A stretch of 64,000 nucleotides of DNA. It comes from Panulirus ornatus. Lineage: Eukaryota > Arthropoda > Malacostraca > Decapoda > Palinuridae. The stretch lies in NCBI RefSeq assembly GCF_036320965.1, contig NC_092234.1, positions 27,728,369 to 27,792,368 of the forward strand, in the 5' to 3' direction. Of the stretch, positions 26,810-38,550 are shown piece after piece. The notes beneath the pieces are model-generated. The model was given only the letters and a program-made list of their open reading frames with translations, had not been told where the DNA came from and searched no databases. The position numbers and the translations under genes are program-made. Each line of letters opens with the position of its first letter. Within the stretch, counting starts at the first letter, position 1.

Positions 26810-28221
26810 TTTCTGGTGTTGATGGACAACTGGTACAACTTACGAAGGCTGGATGAACAGAATTGTACGCCCAACTGAGAGGTGACAGCAGGAGAACTCA
26901 ACCTAGCTTGGTACGTCCGGTCCTACTTTGGGGCGCTTTTCTGTCTGATCAGCTGCCTCGTATTTTCTTAGAGAAGATGTAAGGTGTTGAAAGTACCCTT
27001 TGTTTGGGATGGTAGGCCACCAAAGAATCTGGGGTCTAGCTCTACTGGTATGGAATCTTGTAAGCAAACTCCTGCAGGGTGTAGTGGTGGTAACCGACCC
27101 ATGCTGGACATGAAATCAAAGAATGTTGTATCTATGATGATACATGCGATCGGTTCAACGACTTCCTTAACTCCTTCCTCATAAAGAAAATGATTGATGG
27201 TCAGCCAGGCTGGTCCAGTTGAAACTGTCTAGTGGTGACTATCTTATCAAAGTTATGTCTTTCAATCCATCTGAGAAAGCTCCATTCATATAACGTTGTG
27301 GCTTCTATTCCGGTGACCATGAATTCATGCAAGGGAGCAATCTTCTGTCCTGATGTCATAGACATGAGTGAACATGACATTGTACAGGGACTTGAAAAAT
27401 TGGAAGTGATCGCTGCTCGATTTTTACTCAAACTTATCAACGGCAAGCGAAGTAGAAACCCCTCATGTTACTCTAACATTCGGAAAGGCGAGGCTACCGA
27501 AAGATATTACCATAGGTTAGGTTAGGTAGTTGTTACATACCAAACCTTTTGCGATGTTATAATATCCTAGGTATGGGCATGGTGAAAAGTCTTGCACTCT
27601 TTCATCTCGATGTAGAAAATGCGCCAACGAGGACCACGTAGCTGACAATTGTACGGCCAAGGTAGTAATTTGCGTTATCTGTGGGGGCAACCACCCAAGC
27701 TCGTAGTGAGAATGTCCTCGGTGCAAGTTTGAGAAGGAAGTCTGCGCAGTTAAGGCAAAGGAAAACATTTCATATGGTGAAGCAAGGAAGAGGGTGAAGG
27801 ACACTCACCAGACTCCCAAACCCAATGAGTCCTATGCTACGGCATTGAAATGTAAGCCGGTCATGGTCGCAATTGCCACGCAGACAACGCGACCTACTGA
27901 ACCACGACCCACCATTCCAGACGAACCCATAACGATTCAGACCGACACTGACACTGACTCTGGCGATACTACCGAAAAAGACTCGCACTCTAAAGCTACC
28001 TGCTCTGTTCGCCCAAAAAGATGAAAGAGGACAGGATGAATTTCACCAAATTATCAAAAGGAAGTAAGTCACACGTCGTCATTGCGGTGGATCAAGTGAG
28101 GAAGGCTGCCTCAGCCAAGCCTTCCTCAGTAAAATTTGAGGGAATAATGGACGACAATACCGTCCCCACTATCAGGAGCCGATCCCGTTCCCCTTGGACT
28201 CACGTAAGTCCAAAAAAATAA
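26810..28221 (+). pseudogene. I-superfamily LINE, gag-like ORF1 with zinc knuckles (degenerate)
   Basis: Plus-strand frames give LIKVMSFNPSEKAPF-like and VVASIPVTMNSCKGAIFCPD residues (about 27230-27350), DIVQGLEKLEVIAARFLLKL, then nucleocapsid-type knuckles at 27550-27720: a first one starting CYN with RYGHGEKSC (second cysteine lost), a perfect C-x2-C-x4-H-x4-C in CRKCANEDHVADNC, and a third in CVICGGNHPSS interrupted by two stops. ISYGEARKRVKD follows. The C-terminal tail is Ser/Pro/Arg rich and ends at TAA 28219-28221. Such an ORF1 binds element RNA in related LINEs. Several frameshifts. Confidence 0.72.
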
Positions 28222-28239
28222 GGGGGGGGGGGGGGGGGG
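28222..28239. repeat. Poly-G run
   Basis: Eighteen or so consecutive G between ORF1 and ORF2 of the I-superfamily LINE; sequencing length here is likely uncertain. Confidence 0.9.
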
Positions 28240-28269
28240 CTGACAGGACAGGTTGGCTAAATAAATCTT

Positions 28270-28898
28270 AAACCACCACATTCAATATCATTCATTGGAG
28301 CTGTAGAGGTCTTAGGATAAGAAAGCACAACTATCACTGTTGCTTGCATTATATAGGCCATCCGTTATTTGTCTACAAGAGACCAATCTGAACAGCACAG
28401 CCGATGATTGTGCTGTTTTAGATAACTATCACCCGTATAGAAGATCATGGGGTAGTCATTTATGTACACCAAAACTTACCCCATACAGGAGTGACTTTAA
28501 ATTCTAGAAGCTGTCGCATATAGAGTAGAATTTGATTACACGTACCTGGCCATTTGTTCAATTTACTGTCCTGGTTCCAGTGCAATTGATGATTATGAGT
28601 TCACTTTACTTTTCAGTCAATTACCCCACACCAAAATAAATTCTTGGAGACCTCAACGCTCATCATCATCAGTGGGGAAGTTACGGGCAGACTCTCGTGG
28701 GAAACAAACGGTAAATCATATTATCAATTCTAATCTCGCTTTTTTGAACGATCGTAGTGGAACTCGTGTAGATTCTCGGACAGGAAACATCTCAGCCATC
28801 GACCTATCTTTGTCATCCCCAGATATACAAAATGACATCACCTGAGGTACTTATGACGACTCCTTGGGAAGTGATCACTTCCTAACCTGTCTTTCTTA
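28270..28898 (+). pseudogene. I-superfamily LINE ORF2, endonuclease part
   Basis: Reading frames give an endonuclease of the apurinic type: FNIIHWSCRGLR (28280), VICLQETNLNSTADDCAVLD (about 28365-28420), GDLNAHHHQWGSYGQTLVGN (28650-28705), FLNDRSGTRVDSRTGNISAI and DLSLSSPDI (28740-28815) and SLGSDHFLTCL (28862-28893). The catalytic-type residues of QETN, GDLNAHH and SDH are still visible. One or more frameshifts interrupt it. The coding sequence is then cut at 28898 by the LTR retrotransposon and resumes at 32490 in the same frame. Confidence 0.8.
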
Positions 28899-29298
28899 TG
28901 TTACGTGCTGTCTCCACCCCTTATACATTAAAGGGTGTATAATCAGCCCATAGGTTCATTAAAGCAAATATCTCTACACCTTTGTATCTCATCTTCATCT
29001 TAGCCATTCCGTGAGAGCTTGACCTTGGCCTTTTTCCAGGTTTTATACAAATTCTTCATATCACTTTCTCTTATCTTTTACATATATTTTCTCCTTCCAT
29101 AATTTGTAATAATATTGAAAGTATTTACTCTTAATTTGTTTACACTCTAATAAACAAAATCTCTTATATTAACATACAATGATAAGACCCTCAAAACAAT
29201 ATAATGTATACTGGACATATCATTCCTCAAAGAAAACTGAATGAAATATAATGGGTAACTACAACATTAATTGGTAACTAGGAGAGGTAATTGTCACA
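28899..29298 (-). repeat. 3' LTR of the gypsy element (400 bp)
   Basis: Complete LTR by position. From about 29068 to 29298 it matches 32255-32485 closely (shared ATTTACTCTTAATTTGTTTA and ATACTGGACATATCATTCC-type blocks), with roughly 10-15% visible differences. Confidence 0.85.
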
Positions 29299-29312
29299 TC
29301 CCCCTCCCAAAA
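29299..29312 (-). promoter_or_regulatory. Polypurine tract (plus-strand primer)
   Basis: On the minus strand, GGGAGGGGGA directly precedes the LTR start TGTGACAATTACC. This is the expected position for the primer of second-strand DNA synthesis. Confidence 0.8.
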
Positions 29313-29319
29313 GAGACAT

Positions 29320-30540
29320 GAGTCAGCCACTAGTTGACTCATGACTAACTGGTATACGAGACAATACATCAGCTATAACATTATCATTTCCTCTTATATG
29401 ATTCATAATCAAACTATAATCTTGTAACAAAAGTCTCCGCTTCATTAAACGTTGGTTTGCATTTTCATCTTATGCAAAATACAAGGGGATTGTGATCCGT
29501 AAACACTTGGATCGGCTACCTACTCCTCTCAAATGAACATCGAAATGATTCAAAGTTAAAATCAAGGCTAATGTTTCTTTTTCGATAGTACTGTAGTTCT
29601 TCTGATAAGACAGAAACTTCTTTGAAAAACAACATATTGGGAAATCAATATCATTTTTCTCCTGCATTAAGACTCCACTAACCTCAAAACCACTTGCATC
29701 TATATACAACTTAAATTGTCTATCATAATTTGGAGTAGAAAGTATGGGTGTACATATAAGATTTTTTTTCAGTTTCTAAAGGCCTCATCACATTGATCAC
29801 TCCATACAACTTTGACTTTCTTTGACAATATGTTGGTTAATGGTAAAGCACTGATTGAAAAATTCTTACAAAACCTACGATGATATCCAGCCATACCCAG
29901 AAATCCCAATAATTCTTTCTTATTTGTAAGCGATGAAAATTATGTGATACTTTCTATCTTAGCAGTGATTGCTTTTAACATCCCTGACCAACAACTTAAC
30001 CTAGATATTCTACGGTTGCTCTAGCAAATTCACTTTTACAAGGTTTACCGTCAAATTTGCTTTTTCAACCTATCAAACACATCCCTCATTAAGTGCAGAT
30101 GTTCTTTCTAAGTTTTTGAATAAAGAATATATCATCTATATATAATGAAGAATCTTTAACCTCACACAATACTTGATTTACTAATCTTTGGAAAGTACCA
30201 CCACTGTTTGTCACAAACCATCCATAGTTACAAATGCAGAAATTTCCTTTGCTTTTTGAGTCAATAAGTCAATAAGTCTCCTATCTGATCAATACAAGCA
30301 TCTTCTCTTGGAATAAGTTACGAGTCACCTTTAGTTATCTTATTTACCTTTCTGAAATCAGTAAAGAATCTGCAGGTAATACCATCAGGTTTAGTTATTA
30401 ACACACGAGGTGAACTCAAAGGACTAATATCTTTTTTTTCAATCAGATCACTGTCAAGTATATACTGTACTTTTTTCTCATTATCTCTCTCATTTTAGGA
30501 TTCACTCTATGAGGGTGCTGCTTGATTGGTGTTGCATCGT
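29320..30540 (-). pseudogene. Gypsy element RT and RNase H (degenerate)
   Basis: Minus-strand frames show PIKQHPHRVNPKMREIMRKK (about 30510), VQYILDSDLIEKKD, VLITKPDGITCRF, FRKVNKITKGDS (about 30330), the catalytic YIDD at 30131-30142, then QFKLYIDASGFEVSGVLMQE (29710), DFPICCFSKKFLSYQKNYST and EKETLALILTLNHFDVHLRG (to about 29520), and RGNDNVIADVLSR (about 29350) at the end of RNase H. Several frameshifts and stops separate these blocks. RNase H ends only tens of bases before the polypurine tract, confirming that no integrase follows. Confidence 0.8.
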
Positions 30541-32025
30541 CAGGTGTCTTGTCGTAATACATCAGTTCTCTTAGGAACATCAGAAAACAAACACCTAAAC
30601 TCATTCATTATTTGTATGATCCCATCTCTTTTCTCAGTTTCTGTATGATCAAGCTTTTTTTTCAAGTTATCTAATACATCTGAATTTTTTAACAATTTGT
30701 CTTCACATCTCTCCAACTTTATATTCTCACTTCCATCCACATCCTCTGCATCATCAGACATAACACATGAGCAATACACATTTCCAACCTCATTATCCTT
30801 TGCAGAATTTCTCTCATGATAAGGTTTGATCATGTTTATCTGACACAATTGGTTTGACTTGCGTCTTTCTGGAGTATTCACAATGTCGTTCAAATCACCC
30901 ACTCTATTCTCAATAACCCAGGGACCATAAAATCTTGCTCTCAAAGGATTTCCTGCCTGAGGCAATGATACCAACACTTGATCACCTGGTTTGAACACTC
31001 TGCTTCTAGATTTTTTCTCATACCATACCTTCATATCTTCTTGACACCCGTTCAAATTTTCTGCAGCAGTCTTTCTAGCTCTACACAATCTGCTTTTAAA
31101 ATAAGATACATACTTCAATAATCCAGGAGAATCACTCTTCCCTAACCATTTCTCTTTCAACATACTTAATGGCCCTCTTATTTCATGTCCATACACTAAC
31201 TCAGATGAACTAAAACCTGTAGACTCTTGTACTGAATCTCTAATGGAAAATACTGTTACAGTCGGACCCTCATCCCAGTCTATTGACAATTCCTCACAAT
31301 ACATTCTCAATGTATTTTTCAAAGTCTGATGAAATCTCTCCACAACTCCTCTGCTTTGTGGGTGATAAGCACTTGACATCTTATGTGTTATATGTAACCC
31401 CTCTAATATTTTCTTAAACATTCCTGAAGTGAAATTACGTCTCTGGTCTGACTGCATAATTTCAGGCATACCCACCCAGGAGAGGTATTTCACTAACTCT
31501 CACAATATTTTCAGAATGAATGCTATGCAATGGTACTGCTTCTGGAAATCTGGTTGATGCACATATTATTGTTGATGAATACTGATTTCCTTTACATGCT
31601 TTAGGTAGAAGGCCTACACAATCAATTACAATTTTGATAAAAGGTTTACAAAAGGAAGGAATTTGCTGCAATGATGCTGGCTGTATAGTCTGGTTGGGTT
31701 TACCTACTCTCTGACATAATTCACAAGTCTTACAATACTGGGACACATCTTTCTTCATATGTAGCCAATGGAAATGAGTTGATATCCTATCGTTTGTCTT
31801 CCTAACTCCCAAATGTCCAGACAAACAAGAAATATGAGACATTGCAATTACACGTACCCTACAATTCTTTAGAGCTACAATTTGCCCTCTGACCTTCCAG
31901 TGATCACATGCTAGAACATGAACAGGCCTCCATTTTCTCATAAACACACCATTTTGTGCATAAAATCCAACTGACATATCATTCTCATTCCCATTTTTAG
32001 CAGCTTCACTCCAACATTCTTTCAA
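30540..32025 (-). pseudogene. Gypsy element integrase (two overlapping frames)
   Basis: The first frame (31462-32025) holds the H2C2 zinc-binding module (GHLGVRKTNDR...HFHW, CKTCELCQR) and the start of the catalytic core with the first Asp in VIDCVGLLP. The second frame (30540-31493) continues with MPEIMQSDQRRNFTS (second Asp) and HPQSRGVVERFHQTLKN (catalytic Glu), a chromodomain-free C-terminus with FKPGDQVLVSLPQAGNPLRA and FYGPWVIENRVGDLNDIV, and then CLFSDVPKRTDV leading towards RT. A single-base frameshift near 31495 separates them. The DDE triad is intact, so decay is modest. Confidence 0.87.
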
Positions 32026-32229
32026 ACTCTCATCACTTTGTCAACTCTTCCTTGTCCACAACAAAATCTGGAAATACAAAATTTTCAGTTCCGCAGTGCA
32101 CCTCTCATTTTCAATTTTTATTGTATCATTTCTAGTTACATACTCTTCACTGAATAATTCATGTAACCAACTTCTTTTCTCTTTAACATTGACCTGGTCA
32201 CAACGCAAGCCGGATAAACAATTTTACTG

Positions 32230-32485
32230 TACTGTATATTACTATCAGTCTGATTCTTTTGTCTCTTACATATGTTTTGTCCTTCCATAATTTATAATGA
32301 TACTGAAATATTTACTCTTAATTTGTTTACACTCTAATTAACAAAATCTCTCATATTAACATACAATTATAAGATCCACAAAGCAATATAATGTGTACTG
32401 GACATATCATTCCCCAGAAAAAATCGAATAAGATATAATGGGTAAATATAACATTTATTGGTAAATAGGGGAGATAACTGTAACA
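32230..32485 (-). repeat. 5' LTR remnant of the gypsy element
   Basis: Only the outer 230-255 bp matches the 400-bp LTR on the other side. Internal sequence (ending with a readable frame GLRCDQVNVKEKRSWLHELF near 32200) begins where the rest of the LTR, primer-binding site, gag and protease should be. Confidence 0.75.
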
Positions 32486-32489
32486 CTTA

Positions 32490-35280
32490 TGCGTGCGACA
32501 ATATCATTAGACTATCCCGTTTCGATGTAATACTAAGACTGGTTGTCATTCTAAAAACAAGCCGTCCTAGGTATGTCCGTAGACGACATTGATTCAAAGG
32601 TCAATATTGTAACTACTATCATCATCAGAGCTGCTGAGGCCTCTGTTCCTACGATCCCTACAATATCCACAAAGCATAGAGTTCCTTGGTGGACACCAGA
32701 TTGCCGAAATGCACTACATGAGCGCAATAGGAGATATAGGATGGTCGACAAAGAGCCTCAGATAACAACTTCATGGCATATACACAAACGAGGCAAGAAG
32801 AACAATAAGACAAGCCAAAAGAGACTCCTGCCGTGGCTATGTATCGGTTATTGATAAGGACACATCCATCAGTCGGGTTTGGTCCACAGTTAAGAAAAAA
32901 TGAATGCAAACAACCATCCATCCCCTAACTAATCACGAAACAAGTCACCGTCGAAGACCCATTTGACATAACCAACGATATCGCCAAGAAATTCTCAGAT
33001 ATAAGTAGCTCGGCCAATCATGATCGACGGTTCTTACACCACAAATGTCAGGCCAAGCAGACAGTGATTGACTTTGTCAAAGATGAAAATATAACAAACA
33101 GCAATTTAATTACCTTAAATAGATTATTTTTTGCCCTGAAATCTTGCAAAGATTTCAGCCCAGGACCCAGCTGGATAGCCTACGAGATGATTCAGCATCT
33201 TAGTCAGGCCAACCTGACTAAGCTGTTAGCATTGTACAATGAAATTTGGACATCTAAAACGTTTCCAAACTCAGGGCGCTTTGTGCACGTCATCCCCATC
33301 CTGAAAGGTTTCGGACTCGTTTCGACCTACTGCATTGACGAGTTTCATTTGTAAGGTTTTGGAAAGAGTGGTTATTAAAAGGCTTATCTTTTAATAAGAA
33401 TCGCAGAAAAATCAAATGATCAACGGTGTGCATACAGTGAATACAGAAGCACAGTGGATCATTTAATAAGTTTAGAACAACATTACAGACGCTTTTGTAA
33501 AAAAAAAATTGATTATAGTTTTCTTAGATTTAGATAAAGGTTATGAGATGACGTAGCGAAACGGAATCTTAAGCAAACTTTATGCTATTGGTTTGAGATT
33601 ATTCATCTCTGCTAATTCAAATTCTTTTTAAGAGAACACGTGGTGTCGAGATTGCTGCCTCTAACGTAATCTCGAACACATTTGTCCAAGAGAATGGAGT
33701 ACCATAAGCCAGCGTTCTGAGCTCAACATTATTCAATATTGTGATTACTAATTTTCTGTCTCGAGCTTCCGGCCCTCAAAGCCTTTAATGCACACTTTAT
33801 GCTGATGGTTGTGCAATATGACACTCCTCGCCTAGTGCAAAATTTTCGGCTAAACGGGTCCTAGTTGTACATGAGACCGTTCATTACTGGGCGCCACTGT
33901 GGAATTCTTTTTTTTTTCACCAGCTATAAGTGTCGTGGATGTTTTTACTCGAAAAGATAAACTCCCCAATTTGCAGCTAAAATTAGACATAAACCTAATT
34001 CCCTCTGCAGTAACACAAGGTTTCTTGGATTAAACTTTGATTAGATATTACATTGGGAAAAGCGTATAGATTAATTGATAGTAAATTGTAATGTTTTAAG
34101 TATCTCTGTTGCTCATTTCTAGGAGCTGACAGGAAGTCTTTAATAATGATGTATAAAGCCCTTATTATAAGTAAAGTAGACTATGGCTCGCAGGTGTATG
34201 CTTCGGCGAGCGAGTATACCCTGAGAAGGTTGGATGTGTTACCGAATAAATGCCTGCGAATGTGTCTTGGAGCTCTGTCATGTACCAGAGTTCCGTGATT
34301 GGAAGTTGAGGAAAATGTACCTCCTCTCCGGCTGCGTCGAGATAGATTAACGTTAAAGTGTGCTATTGTGATGGCCAGGAGAAGAAACACTACTAACCGT
34401 CGCCTGGCACAACAATACAAACAGTTCGTTGAGAGAGACGTCAGGCCCCTGGCCCTCAGAGTACACTTCCTGAGTAAAATTTCTGGTCTGAAATTGCAAG
34501 AAATGGACACGCTGGTTAGAAATAAACCTTTTCCTTGGGACCAGTCCAGAATAAAAACTAAGACCAACTAGCTCCCTGCGACGAAAAAGAAAACGCCGGA
34601 GAGTGAGGTACACCAGCGATTTTGTTACATCATTAAAGATCAATTATCATATGTCCACCTCTACTCAGATGGTTCCAAGACAGATGAATGGTTCGGTACA
34701 GGCTACCGAACCATAGAACTGTTTTCTGTGCGGAAGTATTTGCTATTGGGCCTTAGATTATATCATTAATTCAAAGCATTTTATATCAGTATTTTTCTCC
34801 GATTCGTTATCAGCTCTTAAAGCTATAAACTCTTGTTACTGAGACAGATAAACTTTAGGCAAGATTATTCATGAATCAAACTCGTATAACAGATATTATC
34901 CTGATTTGGGTGGCTGGTCATTGCAACATTTACGGCAATAAACATGCAGACCAGTCGGCTAAGTCGACCTCAGAGCTCGAGGATGTCGTTCCGATCCCTG
35001 CCTTTCCTTGGGAAAGAATTCAATAATTCTTCTGTGGCAAAGGCAGTGGACCAGCCTGATTACGCCAAGAAAATACAAACCACAAGTAGCGGACTGGCCG
35101 ACCTCGTACAAGAGGAACAGAAGGGAAGATGTCGCGCTAGCCCGTTTACGTAGCATCTCCACATACAGCATTTACCTACAACCTTACATCAGAAATTTCC
35201 CGCCGAGATGTGAAGAATGTAAAAGAAGCCTAACAATATACCACCGTCTCATCCAATGCAATAGAGGAAAAGTTTAGTGA
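32490..35280 (+). pseudogene. I-superfamily LINE ORF2, RT and RNase H part
   Basis: Resumes in frame after the LTR element. Blocks: VPWWTPDCRNALHERNRRYR (32687), LNRLFFALKSCKDFSPGPSW (33112), YEMIQHLSQANLTKLLALYN (33181), FPNSGRFVHVIPILK, KVLERVVIKRLI (about 33352), FLDLDKGYEMT (about 33522) and YADG at 33798-33809, where the second catalytic Asp of YADD is now Gly. RNase H follows: YSDGSKTDEWFGTGY (34661), FSDSLSALKAIN (about 34795), ILIWVAGHCNIYGNKHADQS (about 34897). The tail has RNRREDVALARLRS and RNFPPRCEECKRSL (to 35277). Many frameshifts. Confidence 0.8.
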
Positions 35281-35875
35281 ACTATTTTAAGAAAAAGAAA
35301 ATAACTTCAAGATGTACGATCTCCTAGGTGATGGGAGCATATAATCAACAGATTGATTATCTCTCTCAAGGAAACAGAAATAATCAAGATCATGTAACGT
35401 GGTTCGTCGGTTCGACTCTTTGCCGGTGCTGACGTCAGGGTGTGGCTGCTTCTGCTTTGACTGGTTGAGTGGTGGGCAGATCTGTTTGCTCAAAATACTG
35501 TTGGCCTGCAGCAGGGATGCTTCTGTTTGGAGTTGGTTCCGTTTTGTTGTCAAGCTGACAGATTACAAATGTTAATATTTCTTAACATATGAATATCTGT
35601 TGCAAGCACTTGTGCCCCAGCTTTCTGTGGTCCTCTTGGCAGCTGCACTAGTGGATGTTGTGCCGATTGGATGATGTTTGCTGCTTGGCACAATACCCAC
35701 TTAACTCAGATTCCAATATCTATATTTGTCTCTTCTGCTTTCATTTTATCCCTATAGGCTTACATAGCATTTATAGGATCATTATGTACGGACTTTAAAC
35801 AGTCATCCTCATAGATCGCTGGCCGTTATACCCAACATATGAGTGAGTGAAATGAAATGAATGTTACGTAGTAAC
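35281..35875. other. Probable 3'UTR of the I-superfamily LINE, then unassigned DNA
   Basis: The first 100-300 bp are likely the LINE 3'UTR. No tail or target duplication is obvious, and the rest holds nothing I recognise. Confidence 0.4.
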
Positions 35876-37203
35876 ATACAGCGAGGACTGATGATATAGG
35901 GAGCACTGGTGATATAGTAAGGACCAGTGATATAATGATGATTGATGATATAGTGAGGACTGGTGATACAGTGTGGACTGATGATATAGCGAGGACTGGT
36001 GATATAGTGTGGACTTATGATATAATGAGGACCGGTGACTTAGTGAGGACTGATGATATAGTGAGGACTGGTAAGGACAGGTGATATAATGAGGATTGAT
36101 GATATAGTGAGGACTGATAAGGACAGGTGATATAGTAAGGATTGATGATATAGTGAGGACTGATAAGGACAGGTGATATAGTGATGGTTGATGATATAGT
36201 GAGGACTGATAAGGACAGGTGATATAATGAGGATTGATGATATAGTGAGGACTGATAAGGACAGGTGATATAGTAAGGATTGATGATATAGTGAGGACTG
36301 ATAAGGACAGGTGATATAGTAAGGATTGATGATATAGTGAGGACTGGTAAGGACAGGTGATATAATGAGGATTGATGATATAGTGAGGACTGATAAGGAC
36401 AGGTGATATAGTGATGGTTGATGATATAGTGAGGACTGATAAGGACAGGTGATATAGTAAGGATTGATGATATAGTGAGGACTGATAAGGACAGGTGATA
36501 TAGTGAGGATTGATGATATAGTGAGGACTGATAAGGACAGGTGATATAGTAAGGATTGATGATATAGTGAGGACTGATAAGGACAGGTGATATAGTGATG
36601 GTTGATGATATAGTGAGGACTGATAAGGACAGGTGATATAGTAAGGATTGATGATATAGTGAGGACTGATAAGGACAGGTGATATAGTGAGGATTGATGA
36701 TATAGTGAGGACTGATAAGGACAGGTGATATAGTAAGGATTGATGATATAGTGAGGACTGATAAGGACAGGTGATATAGTGAGGATTGATGATATAGTGA
36801 GGACTGGTAAGGACAGGTGATATAGTGATGGTTGATGATATAGTGAGGACTGATAAGGACAGGTGATATAGTAAGGATTGATGATATAGTGAGGACTGAT
36901 AAGGACAGGTGATATAGTAAGGATTGATGATATAGTGAGGACTGGTAAGGACAGGTGATATAGTGAGGATTGATGATATAGTGAGGACTGGTGATATAGT
37001 GAGGACTGGTAAGGACAGGTGATATAATGAGGATTGATGATATAGTGAGGACTGGTAAGGACAGGTGATATAGTGAGGATTGATGATATAGTGAGGATTG
37101 ATGATATAGTGAGGACTGGTAAGGACAGGTGATATAGTGAGGATTGATGATATAGTGAGGACTGGTGATATAGTGAGATTTGGTGATATAGTTAGGACTG
37201 GTG
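35876..37203. repeat. Minisatellite, 46-bp unit
   Basis: About 28 units of GGACAGGTGATATAGTAAGG plus ATTGATGATATAGTGAGGACTGATAA, built from two related 23-bp halves. Because three units make 138 bp (46 codons), one minus-strand frame stays open for 454 codons with a Tyr/Ser/Leu/Ile repeat; this is a consequence of the period, not evidence of a protein. Confidence 0.95.
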
Positions 37204-37455
37204 AAACATCACATCGTGTCACCAACAACAGCTAAGTCGAACAAACTATGTAGTTTTGAATGTTTACATAGTCTAGCATCTCTTAAAGGAGTTAATGGAG
37301 TCCGATGAGTGTGAAAAGTCATCTTCACTTAGGTTGCAGTATCAGCGTACAACCTCGTCGAAGAGCTTTTCACTCCAACAAAGTCTATCCCTTCCCTGCT
37401 ACTGATTGGAGTGTGGAACTGAAGCAGTAAAAGTGAGGGAGGATTCCTTGGTTAG
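37204..37455. other. Unassigned spacer
   Basis: About 250 bp of non-repetitive sequence between two repeat arrays; nothing recognised. Confidence 0.5.
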
Positions 37456-37511
37456 ATGATAACAATAATAATAATGATAATGATAATGATAATAATCATA
37501 ATGATAATATA

Positions 37512-37567
<56 letters not shown>

Positions 37568-37574
37568 TGATAAT

Positions 37575-37647
<73 letters not shown>

Positions 37648-37842
37648 GTAATAATAATAATAATGATAATGATAATAAAAATAATAATGATAATGATAAT
37701 AATGATAACAATGATAAAAATAATGATAATGTTGGTAATAATGATAATGATAATGATGATGATGATAATACTAATAATGATAATAATACTAATAATTATA
37801 ATAATAATACTAATAATCATAATAATAATGATAATAATTATG

Positions 37843-37896
<54 letters not shown>

Positions 37897-37941
37897 GAAT
37901 TAATAATAATAATAATAATAATGATGATAATATTGATAATG

Positions 37942-37995
<54 letters not shown>

Positions 37996-37997
37996 GT
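37456..37997. repeat. (AAT)n microsatellite with GAT interruptions
   Basis: About 540 bp of AAT/GAT triplets, ending exactly at the 5' end of a short LINE-related element. Confidence 0.97.

Positions 37998-38550
<553 letters not shown>

Larger units (their letters stand above)
28899..32485 (-). mobile_element. Ty3/gypsy LTR retrotransposon with integrase-before-RT order (Gmr1-like)
   Basis: Inserted between target duplications CTTA (28895-28898 and 32486-32489); the outer ends are TGTTAC and GTAACA. On the minus strand the order is: truncated 5' LTR, integrase (32025 to about 30780), RT (about 30540-29900), RNase H (about 29720-29330), polypurine tract, 3' LTR. Standard Ty3/gypsy elements place integrase last, so this order matches the Gmr1 group. 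No gag or protease is seen; a deletion from within the 5' LTR to just upstream of integrase is the simplest reading. Frameshifts show it is inactive. Confidence 0.85.

Noticed and set aside
34181..34567. Minus-strand frame of 128 codons
   Set aside because: It is antisense to the I-superfamily LINE between RT and RNase H, whose plus-strand frames give the family motifs.
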